Below are positions 24,888-33,481 of a stretch of 64,000 nucleotides of DNA, piece by piece; position 1 is the stretch's first letter; each line of letters starts with the position of its first letter. The stretch covers positions 1 to 64,000 of the forward strand of contig NZ_CP150919.1 in NCBI RefSeq assembly GCF_039909015.1, written 5' to 3'. The stretch comes from Pseudomonas grandcourensis (lineage in GTDB: Bacteria; Pseudomonadota; Gammaproteobacteria; Pseudomonadales; Pseudomonadaceae). The position numbers and the translations under genes are program-made. The notes below the pieces were generated by a model. It made no database searches. It was not told the DNA's origin and saw only the letters and a list, made by a program, of their open reading frames with translations.

Positions 24888-25520
24888 TCAGACAAAAACG
24901 CTGGGATTGAAGTTGCGGCGGCCTTTCAGCCAGCGCAACGCTTCATGCGAATCCACCACAGTGCGGGTACCCTGTTTGCGGGTGGGCAATCGATCCGGTG
25001 CCGTCGGTTGGGTGGCGTTACGAACAGATTTCTCGTTCATTTGAGCCAAGACAGCCACTTCAGAAAGGGTCAGATAACCACACTCCTCCCCCTGTAGGAC
25101 TGTGGGCAGCGCTTTGTGAGCTGCCTTGCCCAAGGTGTCCAGATCGAGACGCGCCCTGATGGCCCCCAGTTTGAAGAGCTTCTCTAGACCCAGTGGCAAT
25201 GAGTCGGTGCTATGGAATTCCTCATTCCAGCGGGCTTGGTTGATAAAGGAAGCGAAATCCAGCCAGTTATCGTCCTGAATGCCGAGGTTCGTTGTATTTA
25301 GGCGGCCGTTCACTGCGTAGTCGTAGCAGCTATTTGCAATGTCGATGAAATGACCGGCCCCGCCTAACACCTTATCCAAAGCTTCAGCATCGCAGCGGTA
25401 TCTTTCAGCCTCAGCCTTTAAGTGGCCTAGATAGGCCGCCGTGACCTCCCTGGAGATGTCCTCTGGAGAAATCTTGGTTTCGGGTTGAACGTGATTACAG
25501 AAGAGGTCTTCGAGTCGCAT
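24888..25520 (-). CDS. Putative DNA-binding leader protein of the UDG-like operon
   Basis: The 210-residue protein starts at ATG 25520 (MRLEDLFCNHVQPETK), eight bases after CCGGAG. The C-terminal 70 residues read GYLTLSEVAVLAQMNEKSVR...DSHEALRWLKGRRNF, an excisionase/MerR-like helix-turn-helix. Its promoter carries three TTCCA-N7-TGGAA palindromes, one covering the ribosome site. The simplest reading is an autorepressor controlling the four-gene operon, perhaps an antitoxin. The N-terminal domain is not recognised. Confidence 0.55.
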   Translation of the reverse strand: MRLEDLFCNHVQPETKISPEDISREVTAAYLGHLKAEAERYRCDAEALDKVLGGAGHFIDIANSCYDYAVNGRLNTTNLGIQDDNWLDFASFINQARWNEEFHSTDSLPLGLEKLFKLGAIRARLDLDTLGKAAHKALPTVLQGEECGYLTLSEVAVLAQMNEKSVRNATQPTAPDRLPTRKQGTRTVVDSHEALRWLKGRRNFNPSVFV

Positions 25521-25523
25521 ATG

Positions 25524-25601
25524 TTCCACTCCGGTTGGAATGATTCATAGACTAGCGATATAAAGTTCCATCGTCAATGGAATATTCCATGCGATTTGGA
25601 A
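25524..25601. promoter_or_regulatory. Three TTCCA-N7-TGGAA operators
   Basis: Identical half-sites with the same 7-base spacing occur at 25524-25540, 25566-25582 and 25585-25601. The first overlaps the Shine-Dalgarno of the leftward operon. The last two are only two bases apart. The arrangement implies cooperative binding by a dimeric repressor. Confidence 0.78.
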
Positions 25602-26033
25602 TTTTGTTGTCGATAGCAATCTGGGCCTCCGTGTGACCCCTTCACCGTACCCAAGGTGTGAGGAACCGACCAGATGTGCAGAACTGGCCGTAAAGGCCTG
25701 CACCGAGCTCTTGGTGGTCGGCAAAATTTGGGGCGTTCCGAATTTCATGGCAACCGCATTTTATCAGTCGCTCTCTTGCAGTATCTCTGTTCGTTGGAGT
25801 TATCGATGCTTCAGTCGAACAGGAGACACCCTGTGATTCTCTCGTAGCAGATCGCGCTTGATCCGTCAGAGAATCAATCCTCCTACGCTCCTACGCTCCT
25901 ACGCTGGCACAGGTACAACACTGTGCCAGCTGAAACTGATAGGCAATGTGCCACTAAAAAATGCCGAGGCCGCGTATTATCAACAGCTGAAAAAGTGACT
26001 CTTCGAAATTTCCCAGGATCAGAGTACCTGCGA
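25602..26033. other. Intergenic region with tandem octamers and a hairpin
   Basis: No gene is supported. CCTACGCT occurs three times in tandem at 25882-25905. A perfect 10-bp inverted repeat GCTGGCACAG/CTGTGCCAGC with an 8-base loop lies at 25903-25930, without a T run. It may be an operator or an RNA hairpin before the membrane-protein pair. Confidence 0.5.
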
Positions 26034-26735
26034 ATGGATCGTACACAACATTTGACAACCCGCCGCAATCTCCTCAACTGGCGAGATCGCTGGCTGGAAA
26101 AGGTTGATACCCAACTCAGCAGAGAACTCAGCGCGCTGAAGTTAAATTTGGACGACCAGATTGAAGGGATTGGCATCACGGCGGTCATATTCAATGATGA
26201 CTTTATCAAGAAAAAGCTTCATCCGATCCTGGCGGAATGGCTCACCATGCAGCGCTCAAGCCTGATGCAGTCAGCAACCAAAGAACTGTTGGAGGTCTGT
26301 GATAAGGCTGTCGAAGCTCAGTCCATCGATAGCCAGCTGAAAAATTTGAACACTCCCCAAAAGCTGTTGGACATTGCAACTGCAGGTCTTTCTACCGCTG
26401 CCGTTATCGCAGCCATACCGGCAGCGGCGGGTGCCTCCACTGCTACAGTATCGGTTGGCGGTTTTCTGGGCCTGTTGGGTGTCACCACCACTGTGGTATC
26501 TATGCCGGCAGTCGTAGTCGGCACCGCCGTTGTTGCCACGGCTGGCATATTCGCTCGCCATCGAATCAAGAAAGTGAAAACCAACACACAACGGCGGCTG
26601 AAAGAAGACATGGCCGCTCAGCTTCAGGAAAAGGTTCTGTTTAATCGGGATGGAACTTCACTCAATCAAGTTTTGCAGGGGGGCATCGAAAGCACCGCCA
26701 GCAAACTGCTTAAGGAGCTAAGCCATGTTGAATAG
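26034..26735 (+). CDS. Membrane protein of a two-gene pair (first)
   Basis: The likely start is ATG 26034 (MDRTQHLTTRRNLLNWRDRW), 233 residues; the open frame extends upstream to 25923. A helical N-terminal part precedes a long Ala/Gly/Val hydrophobic block at about 115-180 (AAVIAAIPAAAGASTATVSV, then LLGVTTTVVSMPAVVVGTAV), ending in basic RHRIKKVKTNTQRR. This suggests two membrane passes or a re-entrant hairpin. The gene overlaps the next by 11 bases. Family not recognised. Confidence 0.6.
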   Translation: MDRTQHLTTRRNLLNWRDRWLEKVDTQLSRELSALKLNLDDQIEGIGITAVIFNDDFIKKKLHPILAEWLTMQRSSLMQSATKELLEVCDKAVEAQSIDSQLKNLNTPQKLLDIATAGLSTAAVIAAIPAAAGASTATVSVGGFLGLLGVTTTVVSMPAVVVGTAVVATAGIFARHRIKKVKTNTQRRLKEDMAAQLQEKVLFNRDGTSLNQVLQGGIESTASKLLKELSHVE

Positions 26736-27726
26736 CATTCCTTTTTCTATCCCGGCGCAATTTGCCGAAGGTTTGACTGATGGAAGCATCATCCGTATTG
26801 GCACCGTGCTGAAGGACGGGGCAAGCGGGCAAATCGTCGCTCATCTTCAGGAAACCGGGTTTGCCCAACAACTACTCAGTAATGCTCTGCCGATGTACGC
26901 ATCACCACAGTCGTTTGCAGCAGCACAAGCTGCGAATCTGGTTTCATCAGGTCTTTCCAATATCCAGTTACACCAACTCAAGGGTATGGTCGAGGGGCTT
27001 CAGCTGCTGCAGTATTCGAACATTGGTGTTGCAGTCGCCGGGCTAGGTGTCAGCGTGCTCGGTTTCATGCTGATCAACAAGAAGCTGAAGGAGTTGGAGG
27101 TGTCGATCTCCGATCTGTCTGGCAAGATGAGTCGTTACTTCCAAGATCTGTACGAGCGCGAAATGCGCCAGCGTTTTTCCAACATTTACGTACTGTTTGA
27201 GCGTTCAGATCAAATCCAGCATCTGAAAAATCCAGTTAGAGAATGGATTGGTCTTGAAGAAAAGCTCGCCTTTGAAAGTGGTTTTCTACGCACAGAAATT
27301 GGTCATCATCTGATCCAGGGTCGTTTCAATCCCGAATGGTTCAATCTGCTGACAACCACTCTTCTACTTTGTAATGCAACGCGCATTCATTGCCTTCTGC
27401 AGGGCAACGAAATGGCTGTGGCACAACATGCCTCGAAGGTCATCGCTAACACATACACCGAGCTGTTTGATGGCATCAGTCAGAGTCGTCTGGCCAATGG
27501 GATGATGCCAGAGGGAGTCGGTGAAGCCGGACAGGAACTGCTCGCTTACCAAGCCAATCAGAAAAAGGCGAAAACCATCGTCGCAGGACTCCGGGAGGTT
27601 ACTGACTCAGCCTTGAGTAAACCGTTGCTTATCGAGCATCTAATCGACAAAGGTATCAGCGGCAGTGATTTCATAGCTCAGATCCATTCACAGAACCAGC
27701 ACCCCATAGTCCTGTTGACTCCATAG
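26725..27726 (+). CDS. Membrane protein of a two-gene pair (second)
   Basis: The 333-residue product starts MLNSIPFSIPAQFAEGLTDG inside the end of the previous gene, showing coupled translation. A hydrophobic segment IGVAVAGLGVSVLGFMLI at about 99-116 is followed by a coiled-coil-like stretch (KKLKELEVSISDLSGKMSRY) and a helical cytoplasmic domain. No catalytic motif is seen. The two proteins probably form a membrane complex. Given the cargo, a defence role is possible but unproven. Confidence 0.62.
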   Translation: MLNSIPFSIPAQFAEGLTDGSIIRIGTVLKDGASGQIVAHLQETGFAQQLLSNALPMYASPQSFAAAQAANLVSSGLSNIQLHQLKGMVEGLQLLQYSNIGVAVAGLGVSVLGFMLINKKLKELEVSISDLSGKMSRYFQDLYEREMRQRFSNIYVLFERSDQIQHLKNPVREWIGLEEKLAFESGFLRTEIGHHLIQGRFNPEWFNLLTTTLLLCNATRIHCLLQGNEMAVAQHASKVIANTYTELFDGISQSRLANGMMPEGVGEAGQELLAYQANQKKAKTIVAGLREVTDSALSKPLLIEHLIDKGISGSDFIAQIHSQNQHPIVLLTP

Positions 27727-27814
27727 TCTGCCAGAGGAATGGCAGCCGGTTTTAATGTGTTGGGAGCTATGAAGCATTCCGGGGGCATTGGAGGTTTAAC
27801 GATGAATACCATTT

Positions 27815-28051
27815 TCAAGCAACTGCGTCTGATTCGTCGGCTGCCCACGGCAGCTCTGTCAGCTCTGCGATGGGCTGGAACTCTTTAAGGTACTCAGGTT
27901 GGTGCTTGGCCAACCATCGGACAACAGCTGTATTGGTAAGAAGCTTGGTTAGGTAATCTTTGATGACAGTAAGATGCAGTACGGCAGGGCCATAATCGTC
28001 TTCCACTGTTTAGATCTGCATCTGGAAGGCGGCAAGTTCACGCTCCAAGCG
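27815..28051 (-). pseudogene. C-terminal remnant of a RepB/ParB-family partition protein
   Basis: In one frame, RLERELAAFQMQI, a stop codon (TAA near 28010), then VEDDYGPAVLHLTVIKDYLT and LAKHQPEYLKEF to the stop at 27815. This is the C-terminal region of RepB/ParB-like proteins, with an internal nonsense codon and no N-terminal domain. It is fused in frame to the reverse transcriptase remnant upstream. Confidence 0.6.
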
Positions 28052-28592
28052 GGCGTAGCGCACAACGATCACATCGCCACGGGCATGTCGCTCGCGCCAC
28101 TGCCTTGCTCTTCGATCCAGCACGTAGTGAAGATAGATATGCGCTAGCAACGGCGATATCACTGCACCTTGGGGAGTTCCCTTGGTCGCAGCCGTCCTAC
28201 GGCCATCCTCTATTACATCCACCAGAAACCATTTGCAGAGAAGTCCGAGCAGGCGCCGGTCTGCAATCCGGTGTCCCAGAAACATCAGCATCCATTCATG
28301 GTCGATCTCATCAAAGAACGACGTGATATCCGCATCCAATATCCAGTTCACCTTCTGGCCCTTCAGCGCGACCGTCAACGCATCCAGTTCATCATGCTGG
28401 CTGCGTCCCGGCCGAAACCCGTACGAGAATTCCAGAAAGTCCTCTTCATAGATCGCATTCAGAACGGTAACGACCGCCAGCTGTACGATCTTATCCTCCA
28501 GAGAGGCAATGCCCAGCGGACGCTGCCTGCCGTCGGCTTTGGGGATATAGACCCGCCGCGACGGCGTTGCCCGATAGCCTGGGCAGCCATGG
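28052..28592 (-). pseudogene. Group II intron reverse transcriptase fragment
   Basis: Reading leftwards, one frame gives RRVYIPKADGRQRPLG, LEDKIVQLAVVTVLNAIYEE, FSYGFRPGRSQHDELDAL, DADITSFFDEIDH and KGTPQGAVISPLLAHIYLHY, all classical group II intron RT motifs. Both ends are missing: the N-terminus stops near 28592, and the frame runs into RepB-like sequence after VVRYA, just before the catalytic YADD. It cannot be active. It marks a deletion between an intron and a partition gene. Confidence 0.8.
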
Positions 28593-28608
28593 ATTCATCC
28601 CGCGCCGC

Positions 28609-29064
28609 TCAGTGCGTAAAACCCTCAAATAGCTGACCGTAAGCAGCGGCAGTTGCCAGCAGCGCCTTGTCCATGTTGGCGAAAATTCCTTGAATCTTGT
28701 CCCAGTCTAGCTGGGGTACAAGGTGCTCTTCGAGCCCAACCGATGCCACCTCGCAAGCCTCATTGGCTTCATGCAAAAAACTCTGCAGAAGCTTGTGCAA
28801 ACCAGCCTTCCCGTGCCCTTCAATGCCACCGGCCTGACAGACCAAAGTGCAGCTTTCTGCCTTTGGCTCATTTATTTGCTGCCACAGTAACTGAGTGACT
28901 TGCAGCAGGTAGGCCTCTCCATGGTGATAGAGAGCCATCAAACCATGTGCACGACCGACTTCATCGGCGAAGTTGAAGGTGTTGGGCAAAGGATAATCTG
29001 GCTCATCTTCGATCAATTGATCGCTCTTATCGATCCCATTCCGCGTCCGAGTCGTCCTGCTCAT
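28609..29064 (-). CDS. Small partner of the phosphatase/ADP-ribosylhydrolase
   Basis: From ATG 29064 (MSRTTRTRNGIDKSDQLIED) the product is 151 residues. A longer frame starts at 29103 but lies inside the neighbouring gene. The two genes overlap by about 38 bp, so they are translationally linked. The body is helical and acidic (NTFNFADEVGRAHGLMALYH, LLATAAAYGQLFEGFTH) with no recognised domain. A dedicated partner or regulator of the fusion enzyme is the natural guess. Confidence 0.6.
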   Translation of the reverse strand: MSRTTRTRNGIDKSDQLIEDEPDYPLPNTFNFADEVGRAHGLMALYHHGEAYLLQVTQLLWQQINEPKAESCTLVCQAGGIEGHGKAGLHKLLQSFLHEANEACEVASVGLEEHLVPQLDWDKIQGIFANMDKALLATAAAYGQLFEGFTH

Positions 29065-31123
29065 ACGGCAGCGGCGGTGGGAACGGAAATGGCTCACCGA
29101 CACTCATGGGGATACCTCGTGAGAGATCCACGTCGCCATCCGCTATTAGATATGGGAAACGCCCCTTGCGGACTTCGCCGAGCAAGGTGGTGAGCCAACC
29201 CGCATAAGGCCAGTCTTGGCCTTGGCCGGCACGTGCCAGCTCCGGGAACTGTCGCAGGAATTGTTGCGCCATTTCGCCAATGGTGAGGGACTGCACCCCT
29301 TCCCACTCGAACGCCCGCCATCCTGAACCACTCGAATAGCGAGCAATCAAGCGTTCATTGGTGCCTCGGGGCGGGCGGATTGCTGAGCTGAAGTTTTCAG
29401 CAGGAGCCCATTCCAGGCGCCAGTAACCTGAAGGAGACAGGTAGGGAAAGATGCGAATTTTCTGAAAGCCACGCACATGCAACTCATGAGACATTTCGAC
29501 CATGCGGATGCAGGCGGCCTCGTCTTCGTTGATGGTGCCTTTCGGCGGGTAGCTTTGGATGGTGTCGACTGGTACTGACCAATCCTTGGCCTGTGCCACA
29601 AGCACCAGAATGTCATCCAACACATCCAGGCGACGAATCCAGTCATGGGGGATATCGGTAATGCCGTAGCGAGCCCCCCATAACTGACCGGTAATTGAGG
29701 CGGTGGAGTCGCTGTCACCATCATGATTGCTAGCGCGGATGATGGCGTCCTGGAAATTGCGCGCCGAGAGGTAGCAATACATCGCAATGGCTAAGGCTTC
29801 ATCACCCACCCAACCTTGGCCGAGTAAGCGAATAGCCTGCCGGGGGTTGTAGCGCAGTTTACGGGCGAGCTTCAGCGCGAGCAGATAACGTTCAGTACCT
29901 GCCGTGACGCCATACACATGATCCCACTCGCTGGCGTCGTCGAAGCCTCCCCGAACAGCCCAGTAATTGCCCATACCTTGGATTAAGTTGGCCACTATGC
30001 GCGGCAGGATCCCTGCTGGGGCCCAGCCGTCGGGATGACCGTGGGTTAGCGCGCCAGCACGTGCGCCAAGATCAAACAGATCAAGTCCTTTTAGAAAGCC
30101 GATGGGCGCGGTGCGCATCACCGCACCACAGCCTTTAGAATCATTTATCTTGTGCTCGATGCTACCCATTCCACCGGCTTTCAGGGCCGATAAGCAGGTA
30201 TTACCAGGGGCTCGTCGAGTCCGCAGGGCTAGAGATCGGGCGAGCTGTCCCGCCAGCCCTTTTCTAGGAGCCTTGCTGCTTTGGGTATCCAGCCAATCAA
30301 GATAGGCGCGTCGGATTTCATCGAGCCAATCCTGGGGATCTAAGCTTTCGCCTTTGCTGGCAAAGCGCAGCATGCCTTCCAGGGTGAACAGTGTCATCTG
30401 GGTATCGTCACTGACGATGAGTCGACCATTCTGGTATGTAGGCTGGGTGAGCCCTTGCTTGCCGTACTTGGACTGGATGGTTTCCAGAGAGTCGAACTCG
30501 ACCGCATAGCCGAAAGCATCGCCTACTGCTCCGCCGAGCAGACAGCCCAGAAGGCGATCCAGCCAAGCATCATTCCCGGCGGGTTCAGTGGTGAGAACAT
30601 AGTTTTCTTGCTGCCGGGTTTGGATCGCGCCAGGGCGTGCCTGTCGAACGTTATCTATCGCTGCTTTGGGCTGTGCCCCCAGTTCGACCAACAGACGTGC
30701 AGCCACCATTCCTGTGCGACCCAGACCTCCTCGGCAGTGCACCAGGATATGTTGGCCGCTGCGCAAGAGCTGCCGGAGGCGCAGTCCTGCATAGAGCCAG
30801 TAGCGTTCAAACTCCGTGTCTGGAACATCGACGTCCAGAATCGGCAGGTGGAACCACTGCATACCCCGGGCTTCGACTTCCGTGCCAAGATGACCAACCG
30901 CTACTTCCTCGAGCTCCTGTTGGGGCATCAGAGTGACAACTGCAGTAGCGCCCCAGGACTTAATCAGATCCAGATCCAGCGCTAGCTCACGTTGGACGTT
31001 GCCGGATGAGGCGTTGGTTTGCTGCTTGCCAGGGCAGATAGTCATGCCTATACGCCCGCTAGTGTAGGGTGTCTCAACTGAGCCGATGATTAACGGGTGG
31101 CTGTGGCTGGTCAGGATGGTCAT
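29027..31123 (-). CDS. Tyrosine phosphatase / ADP-ribosylglycohydrolase fusion
   Basis: The 698-residue protein (ATG 31123, AAAGGAA upstream) joins two enzymes. Residues 1-180 are a dual-specificity phosphatase-like domain with HCRGGLGRTG (C130, R136) and an upstream LDVDVPD acid loop. Residues from about 188 are an ADP-ribosylglycohydrolase: GCLLGGAVGDAFG, SDDTQ at 238-242 and, later, HDGDSDSTASITG, the Mg-binding acidic clusters of DraG/ARH enzymes. A third C-terminal region (HVRGFQKIRIFPYLSPSGYW) is unassigned. It could remove both phosphate and ADP-ribose from a shared target. The substrate is unknown. Confidence 0.82.
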   Translation of the reverse strand: MTILTSHSHPLIIGSVETPYTSGRIGMTICPGKQQTNASSGNVQRELALDLDLIKSWGATAVVTLMPQQELEEVAVGHLGTEVEARGMQWFHLPILDVDVPDTEFERYWLYAGLRLRQLLRSGQHILVHCRGGLGRTGMVAARLLVELGAQPKAAIDNVRQARPGAIQTRQQENYVLTTEPAGNDAWLDRLLGCLLGGAVGDAFGYAVEFDSLETIQSKYGKQGLTQPTYQNGRLIVSDDTQMTLFTLEGMLRFASKGESLDPQDWLDEIRRAYLDWLDTQSSKAPRKGLAGQLARSLALRTRRAPGNTCLSALKAGGMGSIEHKINDSKGCGAVMRTAPIGFLKGLDLFDLGARAGALTHGHPDGWAPAGILPRIVANLIQGMGNYWAVRGGFDDASEWDHVYGVTAGTERYLLALKLARKLRYNPRQAIRLLGQGWVGDEALAIAMYCYLSARNFQDAIIRASNHDGDSDSTASITGQLWGARYGITDIPHDWIRRLDVLDDILVLVAQAKDWSVPVDTIQSYPPKGTINEDEAACIRMVEMSHELHVRGFQKIRIFPYLSPSGYWRLEWAPAENFSSAIRPPRGTNERLIARYSSGSGWRAFEWEGVQSLTIGEMAQQFLRQFPELARAGQGQDWPYAGWLTTLLGEVRKGRFPYLIADGDVDLSRGIPMSVGEPFPFPPPLPYEQDDSDAEWDR

Positions 31124-31367
31124 GCGGGTAAATTCCTTTCAAGCGTGCTGGCGCGCTGTACTGATCCAGCAGGCAAGATACGTGCTCACGGTAAAAGCAG
31201 CCATCATGGACATCCGTATAGGTACAGTTTTGGTGCTGATTGGGCTGGGGCAGAGCAGTAAAACTCAGTATTTCAGGTCAAAAAAGCAAGTGAACAAGAT
31301 GCCGTTGCCTGAGAGGTTTTGGCCGGACGATTACTGATGACGGAAGGCTGCTAAGGTAGAGGCTGTT

Positions 31368-31388
31368 GGCGCTGATTGAAAACTGACC
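31368..31388. repeat. 21-bp inverted repeat, left copy
   Basis: GGCGCTGATTGAAAACTGACC here is the exact reverse complement of 38401-38421. A shorter inverted match, CAGTTTTCAAT, occurs at 33188-33198. The sequence looks like the end of an insertion sequence (perhaps IS21-like). The IS3-family element below landed four bases beyond it. Confidence 0.75.
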
Positions 31389-31392
31389 CAGG

Positions 31393-32998
31393 GGGGATGC
31401 GGACAAAAACTTGGACTGGTTATGCCGCGAAGCCCAGGCTTTCACGATACTCAATGGGACTGAGCGCGCCGAGGGAAATCTTGATTCGTTTTTCGTTGTA
31501 CCAGCGAATGTATGAATCCAAGGCCTGAATGAACTGCTCGATGCTCGTTGACTGCCAGTTGCGAGGATAGAACAGCTCCGTTTTCAGTCGGCCGAAGAAA
31601 CCTTCACAAGCCGCGTTGTCAGGTGAGCAGCCTTTGCGCGACATCGAACGAATCAGCTTCGCATCAGCGATGCGCGATAGCCAGCCGGGCCAGCGGTAGT
31701 GAGCGCCACGATCGGAGTGAACAACAGGCCGTTTATCGTTGCTGGCCACCGTTTCGACAGCGGCATCCAGCATCGTGTTCACAAGCTCGCCGTCGGGACG
31801 CGTGCCGATCGACCAACTGATTACCTTCCCATCGAAGCAGTCGATCATGGGGGACAGGTACACCTTGCCGGCTGGGATCTGGAACTCCGAGATGTCGGTC
31901 AGCCATTTCTCATTCGGAGCTAGGGCCGTGAAGTCGCGGTTGAGGAGGTTTTCCGGCGCCGGACTGATCTCCCCGAGGTAGGAACCGTATCGACGCCGTT
32001 TCGGCTTGGCGACGACTAGGCACTCCTGCTTCATCAAGCGCTGCACCACCTTCTCTGAAAGGCGCACACGCTGCCTGCTCAACGAAGCTCGCATCCGACG
32101 GTAGCCATAGCAACGATGATTGCGCTCGAATATGTCCGCCATGGCACGACGCGCTTCGGTGTACTTTTCCGCGACCTGCATTCGGGCTCGATGATAGAAA
32201 TAGGAGCTTCGGGCCAAGCCCAACGCGTCAAGCAGCTCTAGCAAGGAGTACCTCTGCCTTAGGGCATCAGCCAGCAATGTCTTCTCCCGATTGGTCAGGA
32301 CTTGCCGGTTGATGCCCGTCTCTTTTTTTATGAGTTCATTCGCCCTCATCAACAGGTCATGTTCAAGCTGCAAACGGCGAACATCGAGCTGGAGAGATTC
32401 GAGTTGCCGCTGCAACTCCTCTCGTTCCGGTGACGATGAGGGTTCAAGCCGACACTTCATGGATGGGGATACCTCTGGGCCGAGTAGCTGGTTTTTCCAG
32501 TTGTACAAGGTCGGCCTGCACACGCCCAGCTTTTGAGCCAGGGCTTTCGCACTTTCTTTTCGCGTGCACAGCGCGATGACCGCTGCCTGCTTCACCGCTG
32601 GCGGCCGGGCTAACCCGTCTGAACGACCGACAATACGCGTATGCAACTCGGGGTGCATTTCGTAAATCCAGGCACGCAACGAATCCCGCGCGGGGTAGCC
32701 CAACGCCTTGATGGTAGCGGCGATGTTGCGACCGTATTCGAGATAGTGCCCGACAGCCTTTTCCCTTTGGGCCAGTGAGTACTTCGACTTCGAGTTCTCG
32801 TAGCCACGCGGCAGGTCGAGGCATCGCTCATACTCTGCGTGCCAGCTCTTCAAAGAGTTCTTCGTCGGGTAGCCCAACTGACGAATAGTTGCCCCGGTTC
32901 GCTTGCCCAGTTTGATGTAGAGCTTGACCGCTCGGATACGGTCTTCGTATGAGTACATGAACTACCTCCAGGTAGTCCAAGATTTCCGCCGCATCCCC
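31393..32998. mobile_element. IS3-family insertion sequence
   Basis: Inner terminal repeats match: GATGCGGACAAAAACTTGGA on the left and GATGCGGCGGAAATCTTGGA on the right (reverse complement). Taking the ends as GGGGATGCGG leaves a 3-bp duplication AGG on both sides (31390-31392 and 32999-33001), as IS3 elements make. Length is about 1.6 kb. The runs of G make the exact ends uncertain by a few bases. Confidence 0.72.
31420..32958 (-). CDS. IS3-family transposase, single-ORF form
   Basis: The 512-residue transposase starts MYSYEDRIRAVKLYIKLGKR. Two helix-turn-helix units lie in the first 170 residues (GATIRQLGYPTKNSLKSW and AATIKALGYPARDSLRAW look duplicated), then a coiled coil, an HTH_21-like YGYRRMRASL, and the rve/DDE integrase core (WLTDISEFQIPAGKVYLSPM, HSDRGAHYRWPGW, EGFFGRLKTELF). 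Most IS3 elements make OrfAB by frameshifting; here the fusion is one uninterrupted frame. It appears intact. Confidence 0.9.
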   Translation of the reverse strand: MYSYEDRIRAVKLYIKLGKRTGATIRQLGYPTKNSLKSWHAEYERCLDLPRGYENSKSKYSLAQREKAVGHYLEYGRNIAATIKALGYPARDSLRAWIYEMHPELHTRIVGRSDGLARPPAVKQAAVIALCTRKESAKALAQKLGVCRPTLYNWKNQLLGPEVSPSMKCRLEPSSSPEREELQRQLESLQLDVRRLQLEHDLLMRANELIKKETGINRQVLTNREKTLLADALRQRYSLLELLDALGLARSSYFYHRARMQVAEKYTEARRAMADIFERNHRCYGYRRMRASLSRQRVRLSEKVVQRLMKQECLVVAKPKRRRYGSYLGEISPAPENLLNRDFTALAPNEKWLTDISEFQIPAGKVYLSPMIDCFDGKVISWSIGTRPDGELVNTMLDAAVETVASNDKRPVVHSDRGAHYRWPGWLSRIADAKLIRSMSRKGCSPDNAACEGFFGRLKTELFYPRNWQSTSIEQFIQALDSYIRWYNEKRIKISLGALSPIEYRESLGFAA

Positions 32999-33481
32999 AG
33001 GGCGGATTGCTAATTTTGTATCTGCAATTGTGGGTAAGCTTCGCAGCAGCGTGGTGATGAAACGGTGTATGCAGACCCCACCGCATGCAGTCATGCGCAG
33101 GGCATCCACGGAGCAAATTGGACATGAAACGACTTCTGGATGCAGTCGATGGCTATCGGAATGGATCATTGGCCAGAGCTGATCGCGCAGTTTTCAATGA
33201 GGGGCGTTTTACTCATGGCTTCTTCGCCCGGTGAAAGAGCGTCGCTTATGTGAGTTGCGCAAAAAACATACTCCCTCTATGTCGGTTGCACTGCGCTTCG
33301 CATAAGGCAGACGCTTTGTTTGCAATTGACGTAATCTTGAGGTCGTGCCTGCATAAAGAGGCCTTGCGTACCACATGCTATTCACGTCAGCGGATTGTTT
33401 AGATCAGTGAATGTAAAACCACGAGGACGATGAGCAACAACCTCTGCTTCTTAACCGAAAAAATGGAATGGCGAACTCAAA
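32999..33481. other. Intergenic stretch without a supported gene
   Basis: It begins with the right IS3 duplication AGG and contains CAGTTTTCAAT at 33188-33198, matching the core of the 21-bp repeats. It may be old IS-end debris. No coding frame with recognisable content is seen. Confidence 0.4.

Noticed and set aside
28010..28592. Retron or diversity-generating retroelement based on the reverse transcriptase
   Set aside because: Motifs are group II intron type, the YADD site and both ends are missing, and no template repeat or msr/msd structure is seen.
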